From contig NZ_CP048751.1 in assembly GCF_011064825.1 (NCBI RefSeq), positions 2,418,001-2,482,000 on the forward strand: a stretch of DNA of 64,000 nt, written 5' to 3'. Positions 58,240 to 64,000 of the stretch are shown here, in pieces. The first letter of the stretch is position 1, and the number at the start of each line of letters is the position of its first letter. Source of the stretch: Brevundimonas mediterranea (GTDB taxonomy: Bacteria; Pseudomonadota; Alphaproteobacteria; Caulobacterales; Caulobacteraceae). The notes below the pieces were generated by a model, which saw nothing but the letters and a program-made list of their open reading frames with translations, was not told the DNA's origin and made no database searches. The position numbers and the translations under genes were made by a program.

Positions 58240-58265
58240 AAGGCCCGCCGGCGACGGCGGGCCTT
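58240..58265. terminator. Bidirectional terminator between SIMPL gene and panD
   Basis: A perfect 10-bp stem AAGGCCCGCC / GGCGGGCCTT with a 6-nt loop lies 20 bp after the SIMPL stop. On the minus strand it is followed by TTCTTC; on the plus strand by GTTGC. The placement between convergent genes fits termination of both. Confidence 0.75.
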
Positions 58266-58317
58266 GTTGCATTCGGCGTGAGGGTCGATTGTTTCCCTGG
58301 TGGGAAAGGGGCGGGCG

Positions 58318-58674
58318 TCAGCCGGCGCGCTTGATCTCGTTGGCGTCGTCCAGCAGCACGACGTTCGGCGTCCACTGGCGGGCTTCTTCCTGGGGCAGCT
58401 GGCCGTAGGTGACGACGATCACCTTGTCGTTCTTCTGGACCAGGCGGGCGGCGGCGCCGTTGACGCCGATGACCCGGGAGCCGCGCGGCGCCTCGATGGC
58501 GTAGGTGGTGAACCGCGCGCCGTTGGTGATGTTCAGCACATCGACCTGTTCGTGCGGAAAGATGCCCGCCGCGTCCAGCAGGTCCATGTCGATGGCGATC
58601 GAGCCTTCGTAATCGAGGTCGGCCTGGGTCACCGTGGCGCGGTGCAGCTTGGATTTCATCAGGGTGACCAGCAT
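58318..58674 (-). CDS. panD: Aspartate 1-decarboxylase PanD
   Basis: A 118-residue pyruvoyl enzyme making beta-alanine from aspartate for pantothenate and CoA synthesis. It begins [13 protein letters not shown] and contains the self-cleavage site Gly24-Ser25 in YEGSI, which yields the pyruvoyl-bearing alpha subunit. The catalytic Lys9, Arg54 and Tyr58 (ARFTTY) are in the expected places. Length is slightly shorter than E. coli PanD (126), with a normal C-terminus. It stands alone, divergent from sppA with about 220 bp between. Confidence 0.95.
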   Translation of the reverse strand: MLVTLMKSKLHRATVTQADLDYEGSIAIDMDLLDAAGIFPHEQVDVLNITNGARFTTYAIEAPRGSRVIGVNGAAARLVQKNDKVIVVTYGQLPQEEARQWTPNVVLLDDANEIKRAG

Positions 58675-58895
58675 GGGGCGGTCTCCGGTCTATGGCGCGG
58701 GCGACAGGCCCCCGCTCGCTTGCGGCTCATATAGGGATTTCCGGGACGCGCATCAATCGTCACGCGGCGCCGCAACATGGTGGATCCGGGGCGATCCGAC
58801 GCGCCTACGTTGCGGGACGTTCATTTGACGGTGACCGTTCCGAGGCTATGGTGAAGCCGAGCCATTTTCGGCCCCTTGCGAGCGCGCCTTCTCCC

Positions 58896-60674
58896 ATGAA
58901 GCAATTCTTCCTGACGGTCCTGGGTGTCTTCACCGGACTGATCCTGTTCGTCGTCGTCATTCCGGTGGTGCTGCTGACCGTGGCGATCGCCGGCTCGTCC
59001 AAGCCGACGGCGCCCGCGACCTCGGTGCTGGAGCTGGACCTGCGCGAGGGCGTCAGCGACCAGCCCTCGACCAACCCGTTCGCGGCCTTCGGCGGGTCCG
59101 GCCTGTCGGTGACCCAGGTGGTGGACGGCCTGGCCCAGGCCGAGGAGGACAAGAGCGTCAAGGCCCTGCTGATCCGCCTGCCGGAAAGCGGCATGACCCC
59201 GGCGACGGCGGACGAACTGCGCCAGGCGGTCCGCCGCTTCCGCGCCTCGGGCAAGCCGGTCATCGCCCACAGCCAGGGCTTCGCGCCCATGGGGGCGGTG
59301 ATGTCCACCTATATGGTCGGGGCCTCGGCCTCGGAACTGTGGATGCAGAACACGGCCGGCTTCCAGGCGACGGGCTTCTCGGCCGACAGCGTCTTCCTGG
59401 GGCGGGCGTTCGAGAAATACGGGGTGCGCGCCGATTTCGAGCAGCGCTACGAGTACAAGAACGCCGTCAACGAATACACCCAGAGCGACTATACCGGCCC
59501 GCACCGCGAGGCCATGACCGCCTGGATGACCTCCCTCTATGACAGCGCCCTGGCCAATGCGGCCCAGGACCGCAAGACGACGCCGGCGGCGCTGAAGACC
59601 GTGATCGAGGCCGGCCCCTATTCGGCCGAACAGGCCCTGGCGAACAAGTTGATCGACAAGATCGGCCAGGTCGAGGAGGCCGAGGCCGAGATCAAGCGCC
59701 GCGCCGGCAAGGGCGCCGAAATCGTCGAGTTCGACCAGTACACGTCGGACAAGGGCGAGCGGACCGGCTCGGGCAAGAACGCCATCGCCATCGTCGGCGG
59801 CGAGGGCGCCATCGTGACCGGACGCAGCGACGGCGGCGGCTTCGGCGGCGGCTCTTCGATCCATTCGGACGACACGGCCGAGGCCATCTATGACGCCATC
59901 GAGGACAAGGGCGTGAAGGCCATCGTCTTCCGCGTCTCTTCGCCGGGCGGATCGCCCGAAGCCTCGGAACAGATCCTGGCCGCCGTGCGCGCGGCCAAGG
60001 CCGCCGGCAAGCCGGTGGTGGTGTCCATGGGCGCCTATGCGGCCTCGGGCGGCTACTGGATCAGTTCGGAAGCCGACTGGATCGTGGCCCAGCCCTCGAC
60101 CCTGACCGGCTCGATCGGCGTGTTCGGCGGCAAGTTCGTGATCGCCGACGCCCTGGGCCGGTTCGGCGTGGACATGCGTGAACTGACGGTCGGCGGTCCC
60201 TACGCCGACGCCTTCTCGCCGACCCAGTCCTTCACCAACAGCCAGCGCGCCGCCTTCGCCGGCTCGATGGACCGGATCTACGACGACTTCATCACGCGGG
60301 TGGCCACGGGCCGCAAGCTGGAGCCGGCCCGCGTGCGCGAGATCGCCAAGGGCCGGGTCTGGACGGGGGCCCAGGCCCTGCCGCTGGGCCTGGTCGATCA
60401 GTTGGGCGGCCTGACCGAGGCGGTGGCCAAGGCCAAGGCTCTGGCCAAGATCCCCGCCGGGGAATCGGTCCGCTTCAAGCATTTCCCCAAGTCGAAGTCG
60501 CCGTGGGAAGCCCTGTCCGAGATGTTCGGGGTCCAGAGCGAGGCGGCCCAGGCCCTGGTCATGCTGGGCGGCGTCATGGCCGATCCCCAGGCCCAGGCGG
60601 TGATGCGCCGCATCGAAGGCGAGCGGATGCGCAGCGAGGGCGCGGTGGTCCTGGCCGACCAGCCGATGTTCTGA
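58896..60674 (+). CDS. sppA: Signal peptide peptidase SppA, 67-kDa type
   Basis: A 592-residue membrane-bound serine protease of the double-domain SppA type (E. coli SppA is 618). An N-terminal membrane anchor (FLTVLGVFTGLILFVVVIPVVLLTVAIAG) is followed by two ClpP-like domains. The catalytic Lys lies in the first (RYEYKNAVNEYT) and the Ser in the second (VSMGAYAASGGYWIS); GSIGVFGGKF follows. It degrades leftover signal peptides in the inner membrane. I chose ATG 58896 (MKQFFLTV); ATG 58848 with a nearby GAGG would add 16 residues. Confidence 0.94.
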   Translation: MKQFFLTVLGVFTGLILFVVVIPVVLLTVAIAGSSKPTAPATSVLELDLREGVSDQPSTNPFAAFGGSGLSVTQVVDGLAQAEEDKSVKALLIRLPESGMTPATADELRQAVRRFRASGKPVIAHSQGFAPMGAVMSTYMVGASASELWMQNTAGFQATGFSADSVFLGRAFEKYGVRADFEQRYEYKNAVNEYTQSDYTGPHREAMTAWMTSLYDSALANAAQDRKTTPAALKTVIEAGPYSAEQALANKLIDKIGQVEEAEAEIKRRAGKGAEIVEFDQYTSDKGERTGSGKNAIAIVGGEGAIVTGRSDGGGFGGGSSIHSDDTAEAIYDAIEDKGVKAIVFRVSSPGGSPEASEQILAAVRAAKAAGKPVVVSMGAYAASGGYWISSEADWIVAQPSTLTGSIGVFGGKFVIADALGRFGVDMRELTVGGPYADAFSPTQSFTNSQRAAFAGSMDRIYDDFITRVATGRKLEPARVREIAKGRVWTGAQALPLGLVDQLGGLTEAVAKAKALAKIPAGESVRFKHFPKSKSPWEALSEMFGVQSEAAQALVMLGGVMADPQAQAVMRRIEGERMRSEGAVVLADQPMF

Positions 60675-60789
60675 GGCCGGCAGTGACGATCCATCGCACG
60701 CAGGCTTGAAGGCGGATCCATTGACCGCGAGGCCCGATGGACCGACATTGTGGAATGGGCGTTCTTCGGGACGCCTGAAAGGATGACCC

Positions 60790-61113
60790 ATGTTCCAGCC
60801 TGAACGTCTCGCCACCATCGGCTTCGCCGCTCGCCGCCGGCCCAACGGCCTCGTGGCCTCCGTGATGTGGATCGCCGGCATGATCGCCGCCGTCGCCGCC
60901 ATGGCCGTGGGCGCGGTCCTGGCCGTCTTCACCGCCGCCGCCGTCGCGGTGATCGCCCTGTTCGCCGGGGTGCTGGTCTTCCTGGCCGGTCTGGCCATGC
61001 GCGCGCGCCGCAACCTGGCGCCCCGCCGCCGCGCCGGGGATCCCGACGTGATCGAGGCGCACAAGGTGGACGGGACTTGGGTCGCCTACGGCTGGGAACG
61101 CCACGGCCGCTGA
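60790..61113 (+). CDS. Small membrane protein, function unknown
   Basis: A 107-residue protein with a short cytoplasmic N-terminus and two adjacent hydrophobic helices rich in Ala and Val (about 21-45 and 47-68), then a basic segment (RARRNLAPRRRAGDPD) and a small soluble tail (VDGTWVAYGWERHGR). I do not recognise a family. It precedes the amidase gene by 11 bp on the same strand, so co-transcription is likely. The plausible ATG has an AAAGG upstream sequence. Confidence 0.7.
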   Translation: MFQPERLATIGFAARRRPNGLVASVMWIAGMIAAVAAMAVGAVLAVFTAAAVAVIALFAGVLVFLAGLAMRARRNLAPRRRAGDPDVIEAHKVDGTWVAYGWERHGR

Positions 61114-61124
61114 GGCCTGAAGCC

Positions 61125-61886
61125 ATGATTGACCTGATTGCGGCGCCCTCGCCGAACTTCGACACGCGTCGGGCGCCGCCCGACATGCTGGTGCTGCACT
61201 ATACCGGCATGGAGACGGGCGAGGCCGCCCTGGCGCGGCTGCGCGACCCCGAGGCCAAGGTGTCGGCCCATTATCTGGTCGAGGAGGACGGCCGGATCTT
61301 CCAGCTTGTGCCCGAAGAACGGCGCGCCTGGCATGCCGGGGCGGGGGGCTGGCGCGGCGAGGACGACTGCAACGCCGCCTCCATCGGCATAGAGATCGTC
61401 AATCCGGGCCATGAGTTCGGCTATCGGCTGTTTCCCGAGGCCCAGATCGCGGCGGTCATCGCCCTGATCGGCGACATCCGCGACCGCTGGACCATTCCCG
61501 ACAACCGCATCATCGCCCATTCCGACCTGGCGCCGGCGCGCAAGACCGATCCCGGCGAGCTGTTCCCGTGGAAACGCCTGGCCGAGGCGGGCCACGGCCT
61601 CTGGTTCGAGCCCGCCGCCGACCGGATCAAGGCCCTGGGCGGCCTGTTGCAGAAGGGCGACCAGGGGATCGGGGCCGTGGTCCTGCGCGCCGGCCTGCAC
61701 CGGCTGGGCTATGGGCTGACGCCCGGCGGCGACTATGACGCCGAGACCGAAACCACTGTCCGCGCCTTCCAGCGCCACTGGCGCCCCGACCGCATCGACG
61801 GCGTCGCCGACGGCGAGACGCGGGCGCGGCTGGTCGGCCTGCTGCAACTGGCCAGCGTCGAAAGCGTCACGGGCGTGCTGGACTAG
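61125..61886 (+). CDS. N-acetylmuramoyl-L-alanine amidase (AmpD/AmiD-type) with PG-binding domain
   Basis: A 253-residue amidase_2 protein that cleaves muramoyl-L-alanine bonds of peptidoglycan fragments. Zinc ligands are in LVLHYTGM (His25), the AWHAGAGG segment and IIAHSDLAPARKTDPG (His and Asp). A C-terminal peptidoglycan-binding domain (GDYDAETETTVRAFQRHWRPD) is present. There is no signal peptide, as in cytoplasmic AmpD, although the extra PG-binding domain is more typical of AmiD. The ATG at 61125 is clear. Overlaps the convergent SEDS-like gene by 20 bp. A cytoplasmic recycling role is inferred. Confidence 0.9.
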   Translation: MIDLIAAPSPNFDTRRAPPDMLVLHYTGMETGEAALARLRDPEAKVSAHYLVEEDGRIFQLVPEERRAWHAGAGGWRGEDDCNAASIGIEIVNPGHEFGYRLFPEAQIAAVIALIGDIRDRWTIPDNRIIAHSDLAPARKTDPGELFPWKRLAEAGHGLWFEPAADRIKALGGLLQKGDQGIGAVVLRAGLHRLGYGLTPGGDYDAETETTVRAFQRHWRPDRIDGVADGETRARLVGLLQLASVESVTGVLD

Positions 61887-62751
61887 GGGGCGGCCTGCGG
61901 TGCAGGGCCGCCAGCAGGCCTACGCCCAGCCAGGCGCCAAGAATGGGGCTCATGCCGATCCCGACGAGAGGGACGGGGAAGGCGCCGAACATCGGCGTGA
62001 CCGCCCACAAGGCCAGGCAGAGGCTCAGCGCCGCGCCGGCCAGAGCCGATCCGGATTTGGATGGACTCAGGGCGGCCGGAACCGCAACGACGCCGATCAG
62101 GGCGATCAGCGCCAGGCCGCCGATGACGGGCGACAGTCGAAAGGCCATCCCGACGATCTCCTCCACTTCGGCGACCGGTTGCAGGGGATCGGGCCGCATC
62201 CAGGCCACAGTGGTCAACAGACCGGCGCCCGCGATGGCCAGCGCCTTCATCACGCGGGTCTTCAGCGAAAAGGCGGCGACCAGCCCGATCACCCCGGCCA
62301 TCGCCGTGGCCTGGGACGCGTCCGGCTGGGCGACCAGGAGCGCCAGGGCGACGAAGGCCGCGATCCAGACCGTCAGGCGGTCCGCCGCCATCGCCAGAGC
62401 GACCGCTGCGGCAGGCGAAACGACCATGGCGACATTGACGTGAAGGGGACCGACGTCGATCCAACGATGAACGCCCTCCTGGGCCGGATTGAAGAAGGTG
62501 GTCGCCAGCCCTGCGCCCGCCAGCCAAGGCACGATAGGCAGGACCGCAGGCCGCGCCGTCGCCGCCAAACCCGCCGCAGCCAGCCCCCCAACCATCCAGG
62601 CCGCCAGATTTCGCACCCAGGATCCTGTCGGCACGCCGCTGGCCGCGCACACCCACGCCCCCACGCCGACCGCCGCCAGCGAGGCGGCTCCGAAGATCAC
62701 CAGCAGCCGCGCGCGCCCGTTGGCCGCCCCATACTTCATCATGTCCGCCAT
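61867..62751 (-). CDS. SEDS-like (FtsW/RodA-related) membrane protein, short form
   Basis: A 294-residue polytopic membrane protein with about eight helices. Segments resembling FtsW/RodA are QEGVHRWIDVGPLHV (cf. RWIxLGPxxxQPSE), VAQPDASQATAMAG (cf. PDxGTA) and the closing VPLVGIGMSPILGAWLGVGLL (cf. VPFVGYGGSSLLxxxxGxGLL). The order is right, but the QPSE motif is lost and the family length (about 370-400, ten helices) is not reached, so it may be inactive or divergent. Its placement near rnpB and the start of the dcw cluster is suggestive, not decisive. The resemblance is my inference from short motifs. Confidence 0.5.
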   Translation of the reverse strand: MADMMKYGAANGRARLLVIFGAASLAAVGVGAWVCAASGVPTGSWVRNLAAWMVGGLAAAGLAATARPAVLPIVPWLAGAGLATTFFNPAQEGVHRWIDVGPLHVNVAMVVSPAAAVALAMAADRLTVWIAAFVALALLVAQPDASQATAMAGVIGLVAAFSLKTRVMKALAIAGAGLLTTVAWMRPDPLQPVAEVEEIVGMAFRLSPVIGGLALIALIGVVAVPAALSPSKSGSALAGAALSLCLALWAVTPMFGAFPVPLVGIGMSPILGAWLGVGLLAALHRRPPPSPARP

Positions 62752-62824
62752 CCTCCGACAGGCTTATCAGCCATGGCGGTTCTGTCTCGTCAATCAGCCG
62801 CGCAGGGCCTCGCCCAGCTAGTTG

Positions 62825-62853
62825 TTGACCTGCGCGACGTGGCGGCGCATCTA
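62825..62853 (+). promoter_or_regulatory. rnpB promoter
   Basis: TTGACC (62825-62830) and CATCTA (62848-62853) are 17 bp apart, with the predicted transcription start about 62860, exactly the 5' end of the RNase P RNA inferred from its terminal helix. The sigma70-type -35 is perfect in five positions. A small gene-free spacer (62752-62824) precedes it. Confidence 0.6.
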
Positions 62854-62859
62854 GCCCCC

Positions 62860-63247
62860 GCCAGACGGCTGGGCGGTCGCGGCGGGACTTGATCTCGTCG
62901 AGGAAAGTCCGGGCTCCACGGTGAAAAGGCGGCGGATAACTTCCGCCCGGGGCGACCCGAGGGATAGCGCCACAGAAAGCAAACCTCCGGCCTCGCGAGA
63001 CCGGTAAGGGTGAAAGGGTGGGGTAAGAGCCCACCGCGTGCCTGGCAACAGGGACGGCATGGCAAGCCCCGCCTGGAGCAAGACCAAATAGGGACATCGC
63101 GCGGGGTTCGCCTCGCGGGGCTCACCGCCTCAGATGTCCGGGTAGGTCGCGAGAACCGTTCAGCAATGGACGGTCCAGAGGAATGATCGTCGTCGTTCCA
63201 GGTTTCGGCCTGGGGCGGAACAAAACCCGGCTTACAGGCCGTCTGGC
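62860..63247 (+). ncRNA. rnpB: RNase P RNA (type A)
   Basis: About 388 nt. The ends pair (CCAGACGGC near 62861 with GGCCGTCTGG at 63237-63246) to form helix P1. Core landmarks are GAGGAAAGTCCGGGCTCCA (62899-62917, CR-I), ACAGAAA, the GGTAAGGGTGAAAGGG segment, GTAAGAGCCCACCG, the GGCAACAGG element, and CAGAGGAATG near the 3' end. This is the catalytic RNA that cuts tRNA 5' leaders, including that of tRNA-Ile2 here. The promoter at 62825 places the start well. Ends are known only to within a few nucleotides. Confidence 0.95.
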
Positions 63248-63250
63248 ATA

Positions 63251-63360
63251 TTTTCCCAAGGCCTATCGCGCTTCGCGCTGCTTGAGGCGGTTTTCTTGGG
63301 CCTATCGCGCTTCGCGCTACTTGAGGTCGAATTTTCTCGGGCCTATCGGCCTTCCTGAGC
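63251..63360 (+). repeat. Tandem repeat of about 40 bp, three copies
   Basis: Copies begin at 63251, 63291 and 63332. The first two share the 26-bp CCTATCGCGCTTCGCGCT(G/A)CTTGAGG at 63262 and 63301 with a single difference, and all three contain TTTTC-NNN-GGCCTATCG-like starts; the third decays after CCTATCGGCCTTCCTGAG. Each unit contains GCGC-TTC-GCGC, which can form a small hairpin. The array sits between the 3' end of rnpB and the mraZ promoter; it is not a CRISPR (too few copies, no unique spacers). Confidence 0.85.
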
Positions 63361-63474
63361 CCGTGGGGTGGGACGCCGGCGCCTCCCCATTGCGCGTCGC
63401 CTGGTCCGAGTTCGGATTATCCCCGCATTTCAGTGTTCTGACGACGCTCCCGCAGTTTTGCGGTCGTTAACCTG

Positions 63475-63499
63475 TTGACGGGGCAGGGAAGGTTAGAAC
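63475..63499 (+). promoter_or_regulatory. Housekeeping-sigma-type promoter upstream of mraZ
   Basis: TTGACGG (63475-63481), a 10-bp spacer and GTTAGAAC (63492-63499) match the Caulobacter sigma73 consensus TTGACGS-N10-14-GCTANAWC with one mismatch. The transcription start would be near 63506, giving a leader of about 215 nt that includes the MraZ boxes before the GTG of mraZ. Confidence 0.7.
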
Positions 63500-63602
63500 G
63501 CCCCACAGCCTGTGAATACTAGGCGTGTTCCGTGTATGTTCTGTATGTTCAAGCGTGCCTAAGTCGTCACATGTCAAAACATGGTTAAATCTTGGCTTCG
63601 AT

Positions 63603-63636
63603 CCCATTGAGACCCATTTCGTCCCATGCTATCCCA
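63603..63636 (-). promoter_or_regulatory. Four MraZ-binding boxes with 10-bp period
   Basis: CCCA occurs at 63603-63606, 63613-63616, 63623-63626 and 63633-63636, exactly 10 bp apart; on the minus strand these are four TGGG-N6 units. MraZ is known to bind tandem TGGG repeats of this spacing upstream of its own gene. The array lies about 87 bp before the mraZ start, between the promoter and the gene, so it is a strong candidate for autoregulation. Confidence 0.85.
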
Positions 63637-63722
63637 GTCGCATGATTTGGGGCTGAGAGGCGGGCGCGTCGGGCGTTCGTCGGGCATCTAGGGACGGGCC
63701 GAAGGGTTCGATTGGGCAGAGC

Positions 63723-64000
63723 GTGTTTCTCTCGACCTACGAGAAGCAGCTGGACGGCAAGCGCCGTCTCCTGATCCCGAACGATTTCCGCACGACCGAA
63801 AACGGCGCCGCCGGCGGCGTCTTCATCTTTCCCTCCATCGAGGCCGACTGTCTGGAAGCGGGCGGCGACCGCCTGTTCGCCGTCTATGCCGAGATGATCG
63901 AGTCCCTGCCGTTCGGCTCCGAAGAACGTTCGGCGCTGGAGTGGCAGGTGATGGGCGAACAGGTGCGCCTGGCCTATGATTCCGGCGGTCGCATCACCCT
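63723..64000 (+). CDS. mraZ: Cell division regulator MraZ, 3' end outside window
   Basis: The first 92 codons of a protein beginning VFLSTYEKQLDGKRRLLIPNDFR from a GTG at 63723. This is the first of the two AbrB-like SpoVT folds of MraZ; FIFPSIEADCLEAGG is also typical of Caulobacterales MraZ. The frame is open to the end of the window and the second fold has only begun. MraZ represses the division and cell-wall (dcw) cluster, of which it is the first gene. The promoter and the four boxes precede it. No other start is in frame nearby. Confidence 0.92.
   Translation, partial: MFLSTYEKQLDGKRRLLIPNDFRTTENGAAGGVFIFPSIEADCLEAGGDRLFAVYAEMIESLPFGSEERSALEWQVMGEQVRLAYDSGGRIT

Noticed and set aside
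63251..63360. CRISPR array
   Set aside because: Only three decaying tandem copies of a 40-bp unit with no distinct spacers and no cas genes; better described as a tandem repeat.

Overview
The window is a high-GC (roughly two thirds G+C by eye) chromosomal segment from an alphaproteobacterium of the Caulobacterales, most likely Brevundimonas or a close relative. The pointers are a Caulobacter-type flagellar operon (fliF-fliG-fliH/flbE-fliN-flbD, then flhA) behind a CtrA-like box, a TipF-like EAL protein, the alphaproteobacterial xseB-ispA-dxs block, two very large Xanthomonas/Caulobacter-type TonB receptors, tryptophan-halogenase homologues, an EcfG-type stress promoter and DUF2093. No prophage, insertion sequence, integron or CRISPR array was seen. 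The genus is an inference from gene content, not from a marker gene comparison.

Layout. 1-2968: housekeeping genes (DUF1275 membrane protein, hotdog thioesterase, then an overlapping trio DUF3253 / uracil-DNA glycosylase-like / lipoprotein lysophospholipase). 2973-11208: the flagellar class II operon, unusual in carrying a complete class A beta-lactamase gene between flbD and flhA. 11227-15517: a membrane protein, a translationally coupled signalling trio (CHASE3 histidine kinase, single-domain receiver, receiver-HisKA_2 kinase) and a Nudix hydrolase. 15525-15843: a CsbD stress gene with its own EcfG-like promoter and terminator. 15859-23767: a VWA protein, an acetyltransferase, the last 30 codons of a lost histone-deacetylase-family gene, a phosphoglycerate-mutase-like protein, xseB, a CsaA-like protein, ispA, dxs and an MFS transporter.

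23751-38283 is the main accessory region: seven consecutive minus-strand genes reading GH3 glycosidase, 1053-aa TonB receptor, [terminator], two overlapping flavin-dependent halogenases, LacI-family regulator, second TonB receptor and PhoD phosphatase. A LacI-type palindrome lies upstream of the first gene. It looks like a carbohydrate (or glycoside) scavenging locus in which halogenases are embedded, and is the best candidate here for an incompletely described system.

38284-48473: phoH with a terminator-like hairpin in its leader, a gamma-carbonic-anhydrase-type protein, ribF-MaoC-HAD, tipF, SDR, a lipid A acyltransferase, a CheY-like regulator, an M23 peptidase, DUF2093 and a CPA2 antiporter lacking its usual RCK domain. 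48474-49175 has no gene but holds a 154-nt rod-like inverted structure (possible small RNA) and a REP-like palindrome. 49176-62751: a secreted beta-helix protein, a Sel1 protein, fRMsr, SDR plus CitE-like lyase, an Hsp70-like ATPase, a small gene broken by an in-frame amber codon, tRNA-Ile2(CAU), a SIMPL-domain protein, panD, sppA, an AmpD-type amidase and a SEDS-like membrane protein. 62825-64000: rnpB with its promoter, a three-copy approximately 40-bp tandem repeat, then the promoter, four MraZ boxes and the start of mraZ, i.e. the beginning of the division/cell-wall cluster.
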